DNA of 28,756 nucleotides from Lachnospiraceae bacterium UBA935 (GTDB lineage Bacteria > Bacillota > Clostridia > Lachnospirales > Lachnospiraceae): the NCBI GenBank assembly GCA_002293525.1, contig DBDJ01000049.1, positions 1 through 28,756 on the forward strand. The letters are read 5' to 3'. Under the pieces are notes generated by a model. It saw only the letters and a program-made list of their open reading frames with translations. It searched no databases and had not been told where the DNA came from. Positions 16,227 to 23,541 of this stretch are shown piece after piece. The translations under genes were made by a program, and so were the position numbers. The stretch's first letter is position 1. Each line of letters opens with the position of its first letter.

Positions 16227-16255
16227 ATATTAGCACATATATTTCTCCCCTACAA
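16227..16255 (-). promoter_or_regulatory. Minus-strand promoter for the RNA candidate and CotH operon
   Basis: TTGTAG (16255-16250), a 17-nt spacer and TAATAT (16232-16227), with a TG one base upstream of the -10. Transcription would start near 16221-16220. Confidence 0.55.
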
Positions 16256-16314
16256 GCCCAATGCCGAATTTTTGTAATAATTGTTATATTTTAATGTTTT
16301 ATTGTCACTGTCGT

Positions 16315-16345
16315 TTGTAAAATAAGTCCGTTTTTAGAATATAAG
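16315..16345 (+). promoter_or_regulatory. Possible recQ promoter
   Basis: TTGTAA at 16315-16320 precedes two overlapping -10 candidates: AATATA at 16338-16343 (17-nt spacer) and TATAAG at 16340-16345 (19-nt spacer). The match is moderate. Confidence 0.35.
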
Positions 16346-16369
16346 ATAAGGAGTACATAAAAAATAAAC

Positions 16370-18352
16370 ATGAAGTATGAAATTTTAAAAAAATACTTTG
16401 GTTATGATTCTTTCCGGCAGGGTCAGGAGAATATGATCGATAGTATCCTATCGGGCCGGGACGTACTGGGAATCATGCCGACCGGAGCCGGCAAATCGCT
16501 TTGCTACCAGATTCCGGCTTTAATGCTGGAAGGCATTACTTTAGTGATCTCGCCCTTGATCTCGCTTATGAAAGATCAGGTTCAGGCTCTGAATCAGGCA
16601 GGCGTTCACGCGGCCTTTATCAACAGTTCCCTGACCGAGACTCAGATTGCCAAGGCGCTTCAATATGCCGCTGCCGGTCGGTACAAGATCATTTATGTCG
16701 CCCCGGAAAGGCTGGAAACCGAAAGTTTTCTGCAGTTTGCCCAGGCTGTGGATATCGCCATGGTTACCGTAGATGAAGCCCACTGTATCTCGCAGTGGGG
16801 CCAGGATTTCCGTCCCAGTTATCTTAAGATTGTCCGTTTCATCAACCTGCTCCCGCGGCGGCCCGTGATCAGTGCCTTTACTGCCACCGCGACAGTAGCG
16901 GTCAGGGAGGATATCTTGTGTGTGCTGGGGTTAATCGAGCCGCAGGTTTCGGTGACCGGATTTGACCGGGAGAATCTGTTCTTCGGGGTGGAGAAGCCCA
17001 AGAAAAAGGACGACTATCTGCTCCAATATCTGAGTAATCATGAAGGAGAAAGCGGAATTATCTATTGTGCCACCAGGAAAAACGTGGATGCCTTATATGA
17101 TCTGCTGCTGGAAAACGGCTTGCCGGTGACCCGGTACCATGCCGGGCTTAGCGGAGCGGAGCGGAAAAAGAACCAGGACGATTTTATTTATGATAATGCG
17201 CCGGTGGTAGTCGCTACCAATGCCTTTGGCATGGGAATCGACAAGTCCAACGTGCGCTTTGTGCTTCATTATAATATGCCGCAAAGCCTTGAGAATTATT
17301 ATCAGGAAGCCGGCCGGGCAGGGCGGGACGGCGAAGCCGCCGAATGTATTCTGTTATATTCCCCGCAGGATGTAGTAATCTGCCGATTTCTGGCGGAGAA
17401 CAAAGAAAACCTTCAGGATTTGGAAAATGAAATAGAGGACATCCGTGATCGCGATGAAGAACGCCTGAAAGCCATGACTTATTACTGTATCGGCACCGGC
17501 TGCATGCGCGAAGCCATCCTCAAGTATTTCGGTGAGAAAGGAAGCGGGTCTTGCGGAAAATGTTCTAACTGCCTGAGCGAATTTGAAGACGTGGATGTGA
17601 CAGAAAATGCCCGTAAGATTATCCAATGCGTCGTAGACTGCCGCCAGCGCTATGGGGTAAACGTGATTGTCGGGACGGCATGCGGCAATTATTCCGCCAA
17701 GCTAAGGGAATACGGTGTTTCAAGACTGCCTTCTTACGGTTCTTTAGAGGAAATGTCCGAGGCCAAGGTGAAGCAGATCATCAATCACTTGCTGGTGGAA
17801 AACATCCTGTACCTGACGAATGACAAATATACATTAGTAAAAGTAAGCCCATCTGCCAGAGAAGTGTTGCAGGGAGACCTTAAGGTAATCATGAAGCTTC
17901 CGAAACAAAGTCAGGATCAGGAAATACGGCCAAAAACCGGAGCCAAGAAATATCGGAAATCCGACATTCTCACATCGGCCGGCCTGGAACTGTTTGATAA
18001 GCTTCGCGAGCTGCGAAGCATCGTGGCAAGAGAAGAAGCCATGCCGCCCTACATTATTTTTTCGGATAAAAGCTTGGTCGATATGTGCGTAAAGCTTCCC
18101 GGCAGCCGTCAGGAAATGCTGGCCGTGTCCGGAGTAGGCGAATACAAATATGAGAAGTACGGCCAAAGGTTTTTGGAACGCATTAAGGAATGCACCGCAA
18201 GCAGGAACGGAAAATATTATTTTGGCGAGCGTAACGAGGCCATTATGGCGGCAGCCGGCCCAGGTACGTCTGAAAACAATCATCAAAGGGTAAAAGCAAG
18301 ACTGCCGAAAGAGGATTTCACGATAACTGATAAATTCAATATTCAAACATAA
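16370..18352 (+). CDS. recQ: ATP-dependent DNA helicase RecQ
   Basis: A 3'-to-5' DNA helicase for recombination and replication-fork repair. It is full length at 660 residues with all three parts. The helicase core has FRQGQENMI, PTGAGKS (37-43), DEAHCISQWG (135-144), FTATAT, and the motif VI region YYQEAGRAGRDG. The zinc-binding RQC region has ligands C378, C395, C398 and C401, followed by a winged helix. The C-terminal HRDC domain spans about 537-612 (LFDKLRELRSIVA to QEMLAVSGVGEYKYEKYG). The start is the only in-frame ATG after an upstream stop; the AAGGAG at 16348-16353 lies an unusually long 16 nt before it, so initiation may be weak. It is divergent from the structured RNA candidate and followed by the TSCPD gene, which has its own promoter. 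Confidence 0.96.
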   Translation: MKYEILKKYFGYDSFRQGQENMIDSILSGRDVLGIMPTGAGKSLCYQIPALMLEGITLVISPLISLMKDQVQALNQAGVHAAFINSSLTETQIAKALQYAAAGRYKIIYVAPERLETESFLQFAQAVDIAMVTVDEAHCISQWGQDFRPSYLKIVRFINLLPRRPVISAFTATATVAVREDILCVLGLIEPQVSVTGFDRENLFFGVEKPKKKDDYLLQYLSNHEGESGIIYCATRKNVDALYDLLLENGLPVTRYHAGLSGAERKKNQDDFIYDNAPVVVATNAFGMGIDKSNVRFVLHYNMPQSLENYYQEAGRAGRDGEAAECILLYSPQDVVICRFLAENKENLQDLENEIEDIRDRDEERLKAMTYYCIGTGCMREAILKYFGEKGSGSCGKCSNCLSEFEDVDVTENARKIIQCVVDCRQRYGVNVIVGTACGNYSAKLREYGVSRLPSYGSLEEMSEAKVKQIINHLLVENILYLTNDKYTLVKVSPSAREVLQGDLKVIMKLPKQSQDQEIRPKTGAKKYRKSDILTSAGLELFDKLRELRSIVAREEAMPPYIIFSDKSLVDMCVKLPGSRQEMLAVSGVGEYKYEKYGQRFLERIKECTASRNGKYYFGERNEAIMAAAGPGTSENNHQRVKARLPKEDFTITDKFNIQT

Positions 18353-18358
18353 ATCTTG

Positions 18359-18386
18359 TTGACAATAGTATAGGAAGTGGTAAAAT
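18359..18386 (+). promoter_or_regulatory. Promoter of the TSCPD gene
   Basis: TTGACA at 18359-18364, a 16-nt spacer and TAAAAT at 18381-18386, starting 7 nt after the recQ stop codon. Confidence 0.75.
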
Positions 18387-18435
18387 AGCAAATAGTATAA
18401 ACATGAATTAGCAAAAAGCAAAGAGGAGACCGCGC

Positions 18436-18693
18436 ATGAAATATTCTTACAAAACAAAAGGAACATGTTCCGGCCTTATTCAACTCGATATCGAGGGCGA
18501 CACCGTACATAACATCAAGTTTCTGGGCGGCTGTGAAGGCAATCTTAAGACAATCTCCATCCTGTTAGAAGGATCTAAAGTAAACGAAGTGGAGCAAAAA
18601 TGCAAAGGAATCACATGCGGGGGGCGGTCAACGTCCTGTGCCGACCAACTGGCCCATGCCGTCAGAGAAGCCTATAACGCCTCGTTGAGTTAA
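18436..18693 (+). CDS. TSCPD-domain protein, TIGR03905 type
   Basis: A small cytoplasmic protein of 85 residues. It matches the short stand-alone TSCPD family: GTCSGLIQLDIEGD near the start, IKFLGGCEGNLK in the middle, and TSCADQLAHAV, the variant of the TSCPD signature, near the end. Six cysteines, including CKGITCGG, could bind a metal. The domain also occurs at the C-terminus of some ribonucleotide reductases, but the role of the stand-alone form is not established. AGAGGAG lies 7 nt before the ATG. It has its own promoter and is followed by a terminator shared with the converging hsp20 gene. Confidence 0.85.
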   Translation: MKYSYKTKGTCSGLIQLDIEGDTVHNIKFLGGCEGNLKTISILLEGSKVNEVEQKCKGITCGGRSTSCADQLAHAVREAYNASLS

Positions 18694-18743
18694 ATACATG
18701 CTCTGACAATAGACTTATGCTTGGAATAGCTTGGAATAAAAGA

Positions 18744-18772
18744 CCGGCAGGAACCGCAAAAGTTCCTCCCGG
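18744..18772. terminator. Bidirectional terminator between TSCPD and hsp20 genes
   Basis: CCGGCAGGAAC (18744-18754) pairs with GTTCCTCCCGG (18762-18772), 11 bp with one mismatch. The tail is CTTTGTATTAT on the plus strand and TCTTTTATTCC on the minus strand, so it can serve both converging genes. Confidence 0.75.
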
Positions 18773-18853
18773 CTTTGTATTATCTATCGATTTATATTGA
18801 TTGTTTTATCGATTTTAATTAAGGTTATTGCTGCAAGGGTGAATCACTTTCGC

Positions 18854-19300
18854 TTAATCAATATTAATTTTGGTTGATTCTGCAACCGGTGCCTTCTTGG
18901 GAACCACAACTGTCAGAATGCCATTATCCAGCTTCGCCGTAATATTGCTTAATTCACCGTCGCCTAAGTGGATACTGCGGCTCATAGAGCTCAGCCTTCT
19001 TTCCCGGTGGACGTAATTCTCCTTTTCTTCCTCGTTGCTTTCTTCTCTCTTAACAGAAATCGTCAGCCTTTCTTTGGCAAGATCCAGATCAATATCCTCT
19101 TTGCTGATTCCGGGAAGCTCCGCTTCAATAATGTAGTTGGAGCCTTTTTCCTTCACATCCAGTTTAAAAGTGTCGCTTGAAAGGCTCCGGCCAGGAAACC
19201 AGCTGTCGGTAAAAAAGTCATCCAGCATATTGTAAAAAGACCCGCCGCCTAAATTGTCCAGTTCATTCCTTCTTCTGTTAAATGGTATTAATCCTGTCAT
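18854..19300 (-). CDS. Small heat shock protein, Hsp20/alpha-crystallin family
   Basis: An ATP-independent holdase of 148 residues. The alpha-crystallin domain runs from FKLDVKEKGSNYIIEAELPG through the conserved GILTVVVPKK near the C-terminus, with the family's LPGISKEDIDL strand and REESNEEEKENYVHRER loop. The C-terminal tail (STKINID) has an I-x-I-like oligomerisation motif. I start at the ATG at 19300, because GGAGG lies 7 nt upstream. An in-frame start 42 nt earlier would contain that site inside the gene. The promoter region carries a perfect CIRCE operator, so HrcA repression is expected. It stands alone between recQ/TSCPD and sodA. Confidence 0.95.
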   Translation of the reverse strand: MTGLIPFNRRRNELDNLGGGSFYNMLDDFFTDSWFPGRSLSSDTFKLDVKEKGSNYIIEAELPGISKEDIDLDLAKERLTISVKREESNEEEKENYVHRERRLSSMSRSIHLGDGELSNITAKLDNGILTVVVPKKAPVAESTKINID

Positions 19301-19364
19301 AATGTAACCTCCTTCAATGTTCTGTTTTATTTTTATAAACAATCCTCTTCATTGCAAAGGATTG

Positions 19365-19391
19365 TTAGCACTCTTCCGCGGTGAGTGCTAA
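19365..19391 (-). promoter_or_regulatory. CIRCE operator (HrcA site)
   Basis: TTAGCACTC (19365-19373), a 9-nt spacer and GAGTGCTAA (19383-19391) form a perfect CIRCE inverted repeat. It lies just downstream of the -10 of the hsp20 promoter, the usual HrcA-blocking position. Confidence 0.97.
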
Positions 19392-19402
19392 TGGCTATAT
19401 TT

Positions 19403-19433
19403 ATTATATACCACAGCATATGGAATTTGTCAC
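19403..19433 (-). promoter_or_regulatory. hsp20 promoter
   Basis: On the minus strand, GTGACA (19433-19428) precedes overlapping TATATA/TATAAT -10 candidates ending at 19403, with a spacer of 17-19 nt. The start site would fall next to or inside the CIRCE element. Confidence 0.7.
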
Positions 19434-19549
19434 TACCTTATACAGTTCCTTAATAATTTTTTCGTTTCTGTTAAGAAATATAAATTTCTGATTAGATTTT
19501 AATTATCTTGTCAAGTGCTTCATATAATGAAAAAAAGGAGATTTATAAA

Positions 19550-20197
19550 TTGAATGAACATTACGAATTTGTAAATATTCCGCTGCCCTATGCTTACAAT
19601 GCATTAGAGCCTTACATCGACGAAAAAACCATGCACCTGCATCATGACAGGCATCTACAGACATACATTAATAATCTGAATAATACATTGAAGGATTTTC
19701 CCGAATTACAATACCTGTCGCTGGAGGAGCTGCTTACCAGATCGTTATATTATCCTCCGCAGATCAAGACGCCGATTGTCAACAATGCCGGGGGAGTCTA
19801 TAACCATCTGTTTTATTTTTCCGTCATGGGCAATTCACATATGACAGATCGCGAAGTAAACCGGCCTGCCGGGCTTTTGGCCGGTTATATCAATGATGTC
19901 TTCGGCAGCTTTGAGCAGTTTAGGGACAAATTTTCCAAGGCGGCCCTCGCGGTTTTTGGTTCCGGTTATGCATGGCTGATTGCCGATGTCGTCGGAGCCC
20001 TCTCGATCATTACCACGCCCAACCAAAATACCCCGCGGCTGCAGAAATACCGGCCACTGCTGAACATTGATGTATGGGAACATGCTTATTACCTGAAGCA
20101 TTATAATGTACGGGCCGATTACATTGAAGACTGGTTCCATGTGGTGAACTGGGATCAGGTTAACCGGAACTTGATAAACTGTCTGGAATCAACATGA
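19550..20197 (+). CDS. sodA: Superoxide dismutase, Fe/Mn family
   Basis: Dismutates superoxide to oxygen and hydrogen peroxide in the cytoplasm. I start at TTG 19550 (215 residues). AAGGAG ends 9 nt upstream, and the conserved core begins soon after (VNIPLPYAYNALEPYI). An in-frame start at 19508 would include this site within the gene. Metal ligands from this start are H31 (in HLHHDRHLQTYI), H86 (GGVYNH), D174 and H178 (DVWEHAYYLKH); the gateway tyrosine is Y39. Outer-sphere cues, glycine in NNAGG and glutamine in TPNQNTP, point to the manganese type, though cambialistic activity is possible. No clear promoter is seen. A cytoplasmic SOD suggests exposure to some oxygen. Confidence 0.93.
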   Translation: MNEHYEFVNIPLPYAYNALEPYIDEKTMHLHHDRHLQTYINNLNNTLKDFPELQYLSLEELLTRSLYYPPQIKTPIVNNAGGVYNHLFYFSVMGNSHMTDREVNRPAGLLAGYINDVFGSFEQFRDKFSKAALAVFGSGYAWLIADVVGALSIITTPNQNTPRLQKYRPLLNIDVWEHAYYLKHYNVRADYIEDWFHVVNWDQVNRNLINCLEST

Positions 20198-20210
20198 TTA
20201 TAAATGATCA

Positions 20211-20279
20211 GATCAGATTAAAGTAAGCAGTCAGATTAAGGTAAGCAGTCAGATTATAATAAGCAGATTATAATATAAG
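20211..20279 (+). repeat. Degenerate 18-bp tandem repeat between sodA and ccdA
   Basis: Two adjacent 18-bp copies of GCAGTCAGATTAAGGTAA type (20227-20244 and 20245-20262) are flanked by partial copies (20211-20226 and 20263-20279). There is no hairpin or T tract. It lies within a 147-nt gap that otherwise holds only the ccdA ribosome binding site. Confidence 0.7.
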
Positions 20280-20344
20280 CTAAAAAGAAAGGAAATCAGG
20301 GAAGAAGGCAGAATAGTAGGAGTAGAACCCTAAAAAGGAGAGGA

Positions 20345-21019
20345 ATGCCGTTGCAGTATTTAATTTCTTTCTTAGAAGGCATAACTACTTTTATTTCCCC
20401 CTGCCTGCTTCCCATGCTTCCGATTTACATTTCTTATTTTTTGGGTGACAGTTCGGGAGAAAACATTAAAAAAACCATGGTCAATGCGCTGGGCTTTGTG
20501 GCTGGCTTTTCTTTGGTTTTTATTTTACTGGGCGGATTTGCCGGCTGGCTCGGCAGTTATCTGCTCCGATATCAGACAGCGGTAAATATCGTGACCGGTG
20601 CGACTGTGATTATGTTCGGCTTGAATTTTCTCGGAGTTATCCGTCTTTCATTGATAAACAGGACAGTCCGGCCGACGGTTAGCGTAGAAGGCTTTGGTTT
20701 CTGGCGGGCGGTATTTTTTGGCATAGTATTTTCGATCGGTTGGACCCCTTGCGTAGGGACATTTCTTGGATCAGCGCTGATGCTGGCCTCCCACCAGGCT
20801 TCTGCAGTGAAGGGAATCATGATGCTAGTATGTTATTCGGCAGGGCTTGGTCTGCCTTTTTTGCTGAGTGCTGTTTTTATCGGCAAGCTCAAGGGAACTT
20901 TTGCATGGATTAAGAAGCATTTTCAGATCATAAATCGGATATCGGGATTATTCCTGCTTGTGATCGGTATCTGTATGATGACTGGGCTGATGGGACGAGT
21001 ATTGGCATTTCTGTCCTGA
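20345..21019 (+). CDS. ccdA: Cytochrome c biogenesis protein CcdA
   Basis: A six-helix membrane protein that moves electrons from cytoplasmic thioredoxin to thiol-disulfide proteins outside the membrane. The two redox cysteines are C20 in FISPCLLPMLP and C136 in GWTPCVGTFLG, each in its typical helix. The length of 224 residues is normal for CcdA, which lacks the extra domains of DsbD. AAGGAG and AGGA lie just before the ATG. The natural partner, a membrane-anchored TlpA-like thioredoxin, is the next gene. No cytochrome c maturation genes are visible, so the pair more likely maintains reduced surface thiols. Confidence 0.93.
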   Translation: MPLQYLISFLEGITTFISPCLLPMLPIYISYFLGDSSGENIKKTMVNALGFVAGFSLVFILLGGFAGWLGSYLLRYQTAVNIVTGATVIMFGLNFLGVIRLSLINRTVRPTVSVEGFGFWRAVFFGIVFSIGWTPCVGTFLGSALMLASHQASAVKGIMMLVCYSAGLGLPFLLSAVFIGKLKGTFAWIKKHFQIINRISGLFLLVIGICMMTGLMGRVLAFLS

Positions 21020-21035
21020 ACTTATAGTAATATTA

Positions 21036-21060
21036 GGGAAACGCTGATGCAGCGTTTCCC
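21036..21060. repeat. Perfect 11-bp hairpin after ccdA
   Basis: GGGAAACGCTG (21036-21046) pairs perfectly with 21050-21060 around a 3-nt loop. There is no T tract. It resembles the inner palindrome of the foldback element that follows: both have GGAAA, then CTGATG near the centre, then TTTCC. Confidence 0.8.
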
Positions 21061-21075
21061 GCGCCGGATTTACGG

Positions 21076-21195
21076 CACAAAGTGCCATTTTCCACTGTAA
21101 GTCCGTGCGCATCCCGCGGAACGTCTAAGGAAATACTGATGCATCAGTGTTTCCTTAGGTTGTGCACGGACTTGCAGAGGAAACCATACTTTGTG
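21076..21195. repeat. Foldback (MITE-like) element
   Basis: Imperfect inverted arms 21076-21108 and 21164-21195 share CACAAAGT at the outer ends and AAGTCCGTGC at the inner ends. Between them lies a 34-bp palindrome (21125-21158) with 17 consecutive pairs, one of them G-T. The right arm stops only a few bases before the ribosome binding site of the thioredoxin gene, so the mRNA structure could affect its translation. There is no coding potential. Confidence 0.7.
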
Positions 21196-21209
21196 GACAA
21201 GGAGGATAA

Positions 21210-21974
21210 ATGGAAGATCAAAATGTAAGTAGCAAAGAAAATAGCAGTGAGGATTTAAATGAATATATAAATGAATATGAAAATGAATATCGAAATGAAA
21301 ACAAAAACGAAAAAAGCAATCAGAATGGCAAACAACTGATTGTGTTAGCTGCGATTATCGTTGTTTTACTGGGTGGGGGCACGTTGCTGTACCGTTGGAT
21401 TCAGGACAATGATATCGTGACTGAGGAAATGAGCGGACAGCTACAGCCGGAAACGGGGCTGCAACCGGAAACAGGGCTACGACCGGAAACAGGGCAACAG
21501 CCTGCCGGACAAACGTCAGAAGAGCAAGCGGCCGAGGCAGGAACGGAAGCAGAGTTGATACTCGCACCGGACTTTTCGGTTGTAGATGCGGAGGGTAACA
21601 CCGTCAGCCTTTCCGATCTTCAAGGAAAGCCGGTGGTATTGAATTTCTGGGCCAGCTGGTGTCCGCCCTGCAAACAGGAGATGCCGGAATTTAATAAGGT
21701 ATATGAAGAAATGGGAAATGAAGTCCATTTTATGATGATCGATGCCGTAGACGGGCACCGCGAGACTTTTGACAGCGGGTCGGAGTATATTGCCGACCAG
21801 GAATTTACATTTCCTGTTTATTATGACATAGGTCAGATAACAGTCAATCAGTATGGTGTGAGGGCTTTCCCGAGTACGGTATTTATTAATGCGGAAGGTT
21901 ATGCGGTTGCAGTGTACGAAGGGGCTATGGATGAAGCCCTCTTGCGTCAGGGTATTGCTTTGAGTTCTGAATAA
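21210..21974 (+). CDS. Membrane-anchored TlpA/ResA-like thioredoxin
   Basis: An extracytoplasmic thiol-disulfide oxidoreductase of 254 residues. A long charged N-terminal tail rich in N, E and Y precedes one membrane helix (about 42-62). A linker follows, with three 18-bp DNA repeats (21441-21494) encoding three QPETG-type units. The thioredoxin-like domain starts near residue 118, has active site W150-C-P-P-C154 in FWASWCPPCKQEMPEF, and the cis-proline loop in AFPSTVFI. It should receive electrons from the upstream CcdA. The GGAGG is only 4 nt from the ATG. It probably forms one transcription unit with the two downstream genes. Confidence 0.9.
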   Translation: MEDQNVSSKENSSEDLNEYINEYENEYRNENKNEKSNQNGKQLIVLAAIIVVLLGGGTLLYRWIQDNDIVTEEMSGQLQPETGLQPETGLRPETGQQPAGQTSEEQAAEAGTEAELILAPDFSVVDAEGNTVSLSDLQGKPVVLNFWASWCPPCKQEMPEFNKVYEEMGNEVHFMMIDAVDGHRETFDSGSEYIADQEFTFPVYYDIGQITVNQYGVRAFPSTVFINAEGYAVAVYEGAMDEALLRQGIALSSE

Positions 21975-22018
21975 GTATGGTTTTAGGGTGGTGCTGTACG
22001 AAAAAAGGAGCAGGCGAC

Positions 22019-22564
22019 ATGAACGAGAATCTATTTGAGCTGATCGTGGCCGGAGAACAGAAGGAGGAATTGACGAAGATTCTTTCCTATAATGAAAAAA
22101 CCCAAAAGCATGGATTAACACTGACTGAAAAAGATGCCGAGCTGTTGCTTGCCAGCCGTCGCAGTACCCTGAAAGAGCAGCGCCGGGTGGAGTTCGGGGA
22201 AAGTATTTTACCCAAGATTATCGAAGTGTTCTGTGATTCCCAGTATATCAATCAGGATGACTATGTTGACATGCTGACAGTCCTGCAGGATATCTTTCAC
22301 CTCTATAAAAATGAGTCCCAGGATCAGCTGACAGATGATGAACTACTGGCTTTTATGAGGGAACAGTTTGAAGGAATTTGCTTCGGGTCATTGGACTATC
22401 TGAGCGAGACCTGTCTGGAGCGGTTTGCTCGGGCGATCCGGGGAGGCTATAACAGCTACCAGAGCAGCGGCGGCTGGGGCGAATACGGAAATGACAAGCT
22501 ATCCGAGGAAGAACGCTGGGATAAGGAAGTTTTTTTGGCGATATGGGATGAACTGATCAGCTAG
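22019..22564 (+). CDS. Uncharacterised protein resembling DUF6323
   Basis: A cytoplasmic, mostly helical protein of 181 residues without signal peptide or membrane segment. Stretches such as LSYNEKTQKHGLTLTEKDAELLL, split by a variable region from FGESILPKIIEVFCDSQYI and the LERFARAIRGGY region, look like DUF6323 as I recall it; the match needs a search. The function is unknown. I start at the ATG at 22019, with AAAAGGAG eight bases upstream; an earlier in-frame ATG at 21977 would enclose that site. It follows the thioredoxin gene by 44 nt and precedes its probable partner by 16 nt, so cotranscription is likely. Confidence 0.6.
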   Translation: MNENLFELIVAGEQKEELTKILSYNEKTQKHGLTLTEKDAELLLASRRSTLKEQRRVEFGESILPKIIEVFCDSQYINQDDYVDMLTVLQDIFHLYKNESQDQLTDDELLAFMREQFEGICFGSLDYLSETCLERFARAIRGGYNSYQSSGGWGEYGNDKLSEEERWDKEVFLAIWDELIS

Positions 22565-22580
22565 GGAAAGGATTGATTTG

Positions 22581-23396
22581 ATGAAACATACCGTGAAGCT
22601 GGACTATACCATGGAAGAACTGGTGCCTGTCGTAAGAATACTGGTGGAAAAATATACCGGCAAGGAAAGCACGTCGGTAACATATGAAATGGCAGAGCGG
22701 CTGATGGGGGCGGTTATTTTTTGTATCGGTGAATATGCCGCTGCAAAAACTTTCAGTTGGACAGCTGGCGCTCAGTCGGCCGAAGCAGCGGCACATGGCA
22801 AGATACAGGGAGCTTCTGAGAGCCGATTACGTAACAAGACAGAAAAACTGCCGGCCCAAGAAGCCTATGAGAAAGGCTATCAGGCGGTCATTCAAAAGGT
22901 TCTGCGCGCAAAAGCGATATATGATGAGCTGATAGCGGATTTTAATTGGTACGGGAATATGGCTTTATATGATACAGTCATAAAAGGTATGCCGGCGTTT
23001 TTTACTTATTATGATGCGAAGTTTTATCCTCAGGATGCTATCCTCACTTTGGATTATCCGGTTTTGCGGAAACTTGATAAATTGTGCGGGGTTGATATTA
23101 TCTATGAATATCTGCAATGTATCCGCCTGGAGCAGCGGATTCTGGCCGGATTTTCGCCGGATAGAACCGAAAAGATACTAGGACAGTATCATGCCGGCTA
23201 TAAAGAATTATTGATTAACCTGCCGTCTGTGCTGATTAATTCCGTGATTGATGAAATGACGGATATAAAAGAAGATATAAAAGATAATAATATAGAAGAT
23301 AATGAAGATAATAAAAAGAAAAGACGACTTGCTCTGGAACTGCTGATTAAGGAACGTTATGATGGCAATAAGGAAATTTTAGAATATTTGATGTAA
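22581..23396 (+). CDS. Uncharacterised protein resembling DUF6179
   Basis: A predicted soluble helical protein of 271 residues. It resembles DUF6179, a family that I recall next to DUF6323 genes in Lachnospiraceae: FNWYGNMALYDTVIKGMPAF, YYDAKFYPQDAILTLDYP and IYEYLQCIRLEQRIL are the better conserved parts. The N-terminal third has a loosely conserved, alanine-rich section. Near the C-terminus an acidic/lysine low-complexity run (DIKEDIKDNNIEDNEDNKK) is encoded by short AT-rich DNA repeats at about 23265-23320. GGGAAAGGA lies before the ATG at 22581. It is the last gene of the likely ccdA/thioredoxin group. Confidence 0.55.
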   Translation: MKHTVKLDYTMEELVPVVRILVEKYTGKESTSVTYEMAERLMGAVIFCIGEYAAAKTFSWTAGAQSAEAAAHGKIQGASESRLRNKTEKLPAQEAYEKGYQAVIQKVLRAKAIYDELIADFNWYGNMALYDTVIKGMPAFFTYYDAKFYPQDAILTLDYPVLRKLDKLCGVDIIYEYLQCIRLEQRILAGFSPDRTEKILGQYHAGYKELLINLPSVLINSVIDEMTDIKEDIKDNNIEDNEDNKKKRRLALELLIKERYDGNKEILEYLM

Positions 23397-23500
23397 AAGA
23401 TTGGATAATTCGATACATTTAGACTGGGAAAGCTGTGAACAGCATAATTATTAAATAATCTTAAAATATGCCTTTAATTCTGGTAAATCCACAAATTATA

Positions 23501-23509
23501 TGCTATAAT
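23501..23509 (+). promoter_or_regulatory. Extended -10 promoter before the membrane-protein gene
   Basis: TGCTATAAT at 23501-23509 is an extended -10 element; the -35 is weak (TGGTAA at 23481-23486, 17-nt spacer). The start site near 23516 supports using the ATG at 23542 rather than the one at 23518. Confidence 0.6.
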
Positions 23510-23541
23510 ACAAAACAATGCGCATACGGCTGGAGGAATTT

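Noticed and set aside
21441..21494. QPETG repeats as sortase (LPxTG) sorting signals
   Set aside because: They lie in the middle of the protein next to the membrane helix, not at a C-terminus followed by a hydrophobic segment and basic tail.
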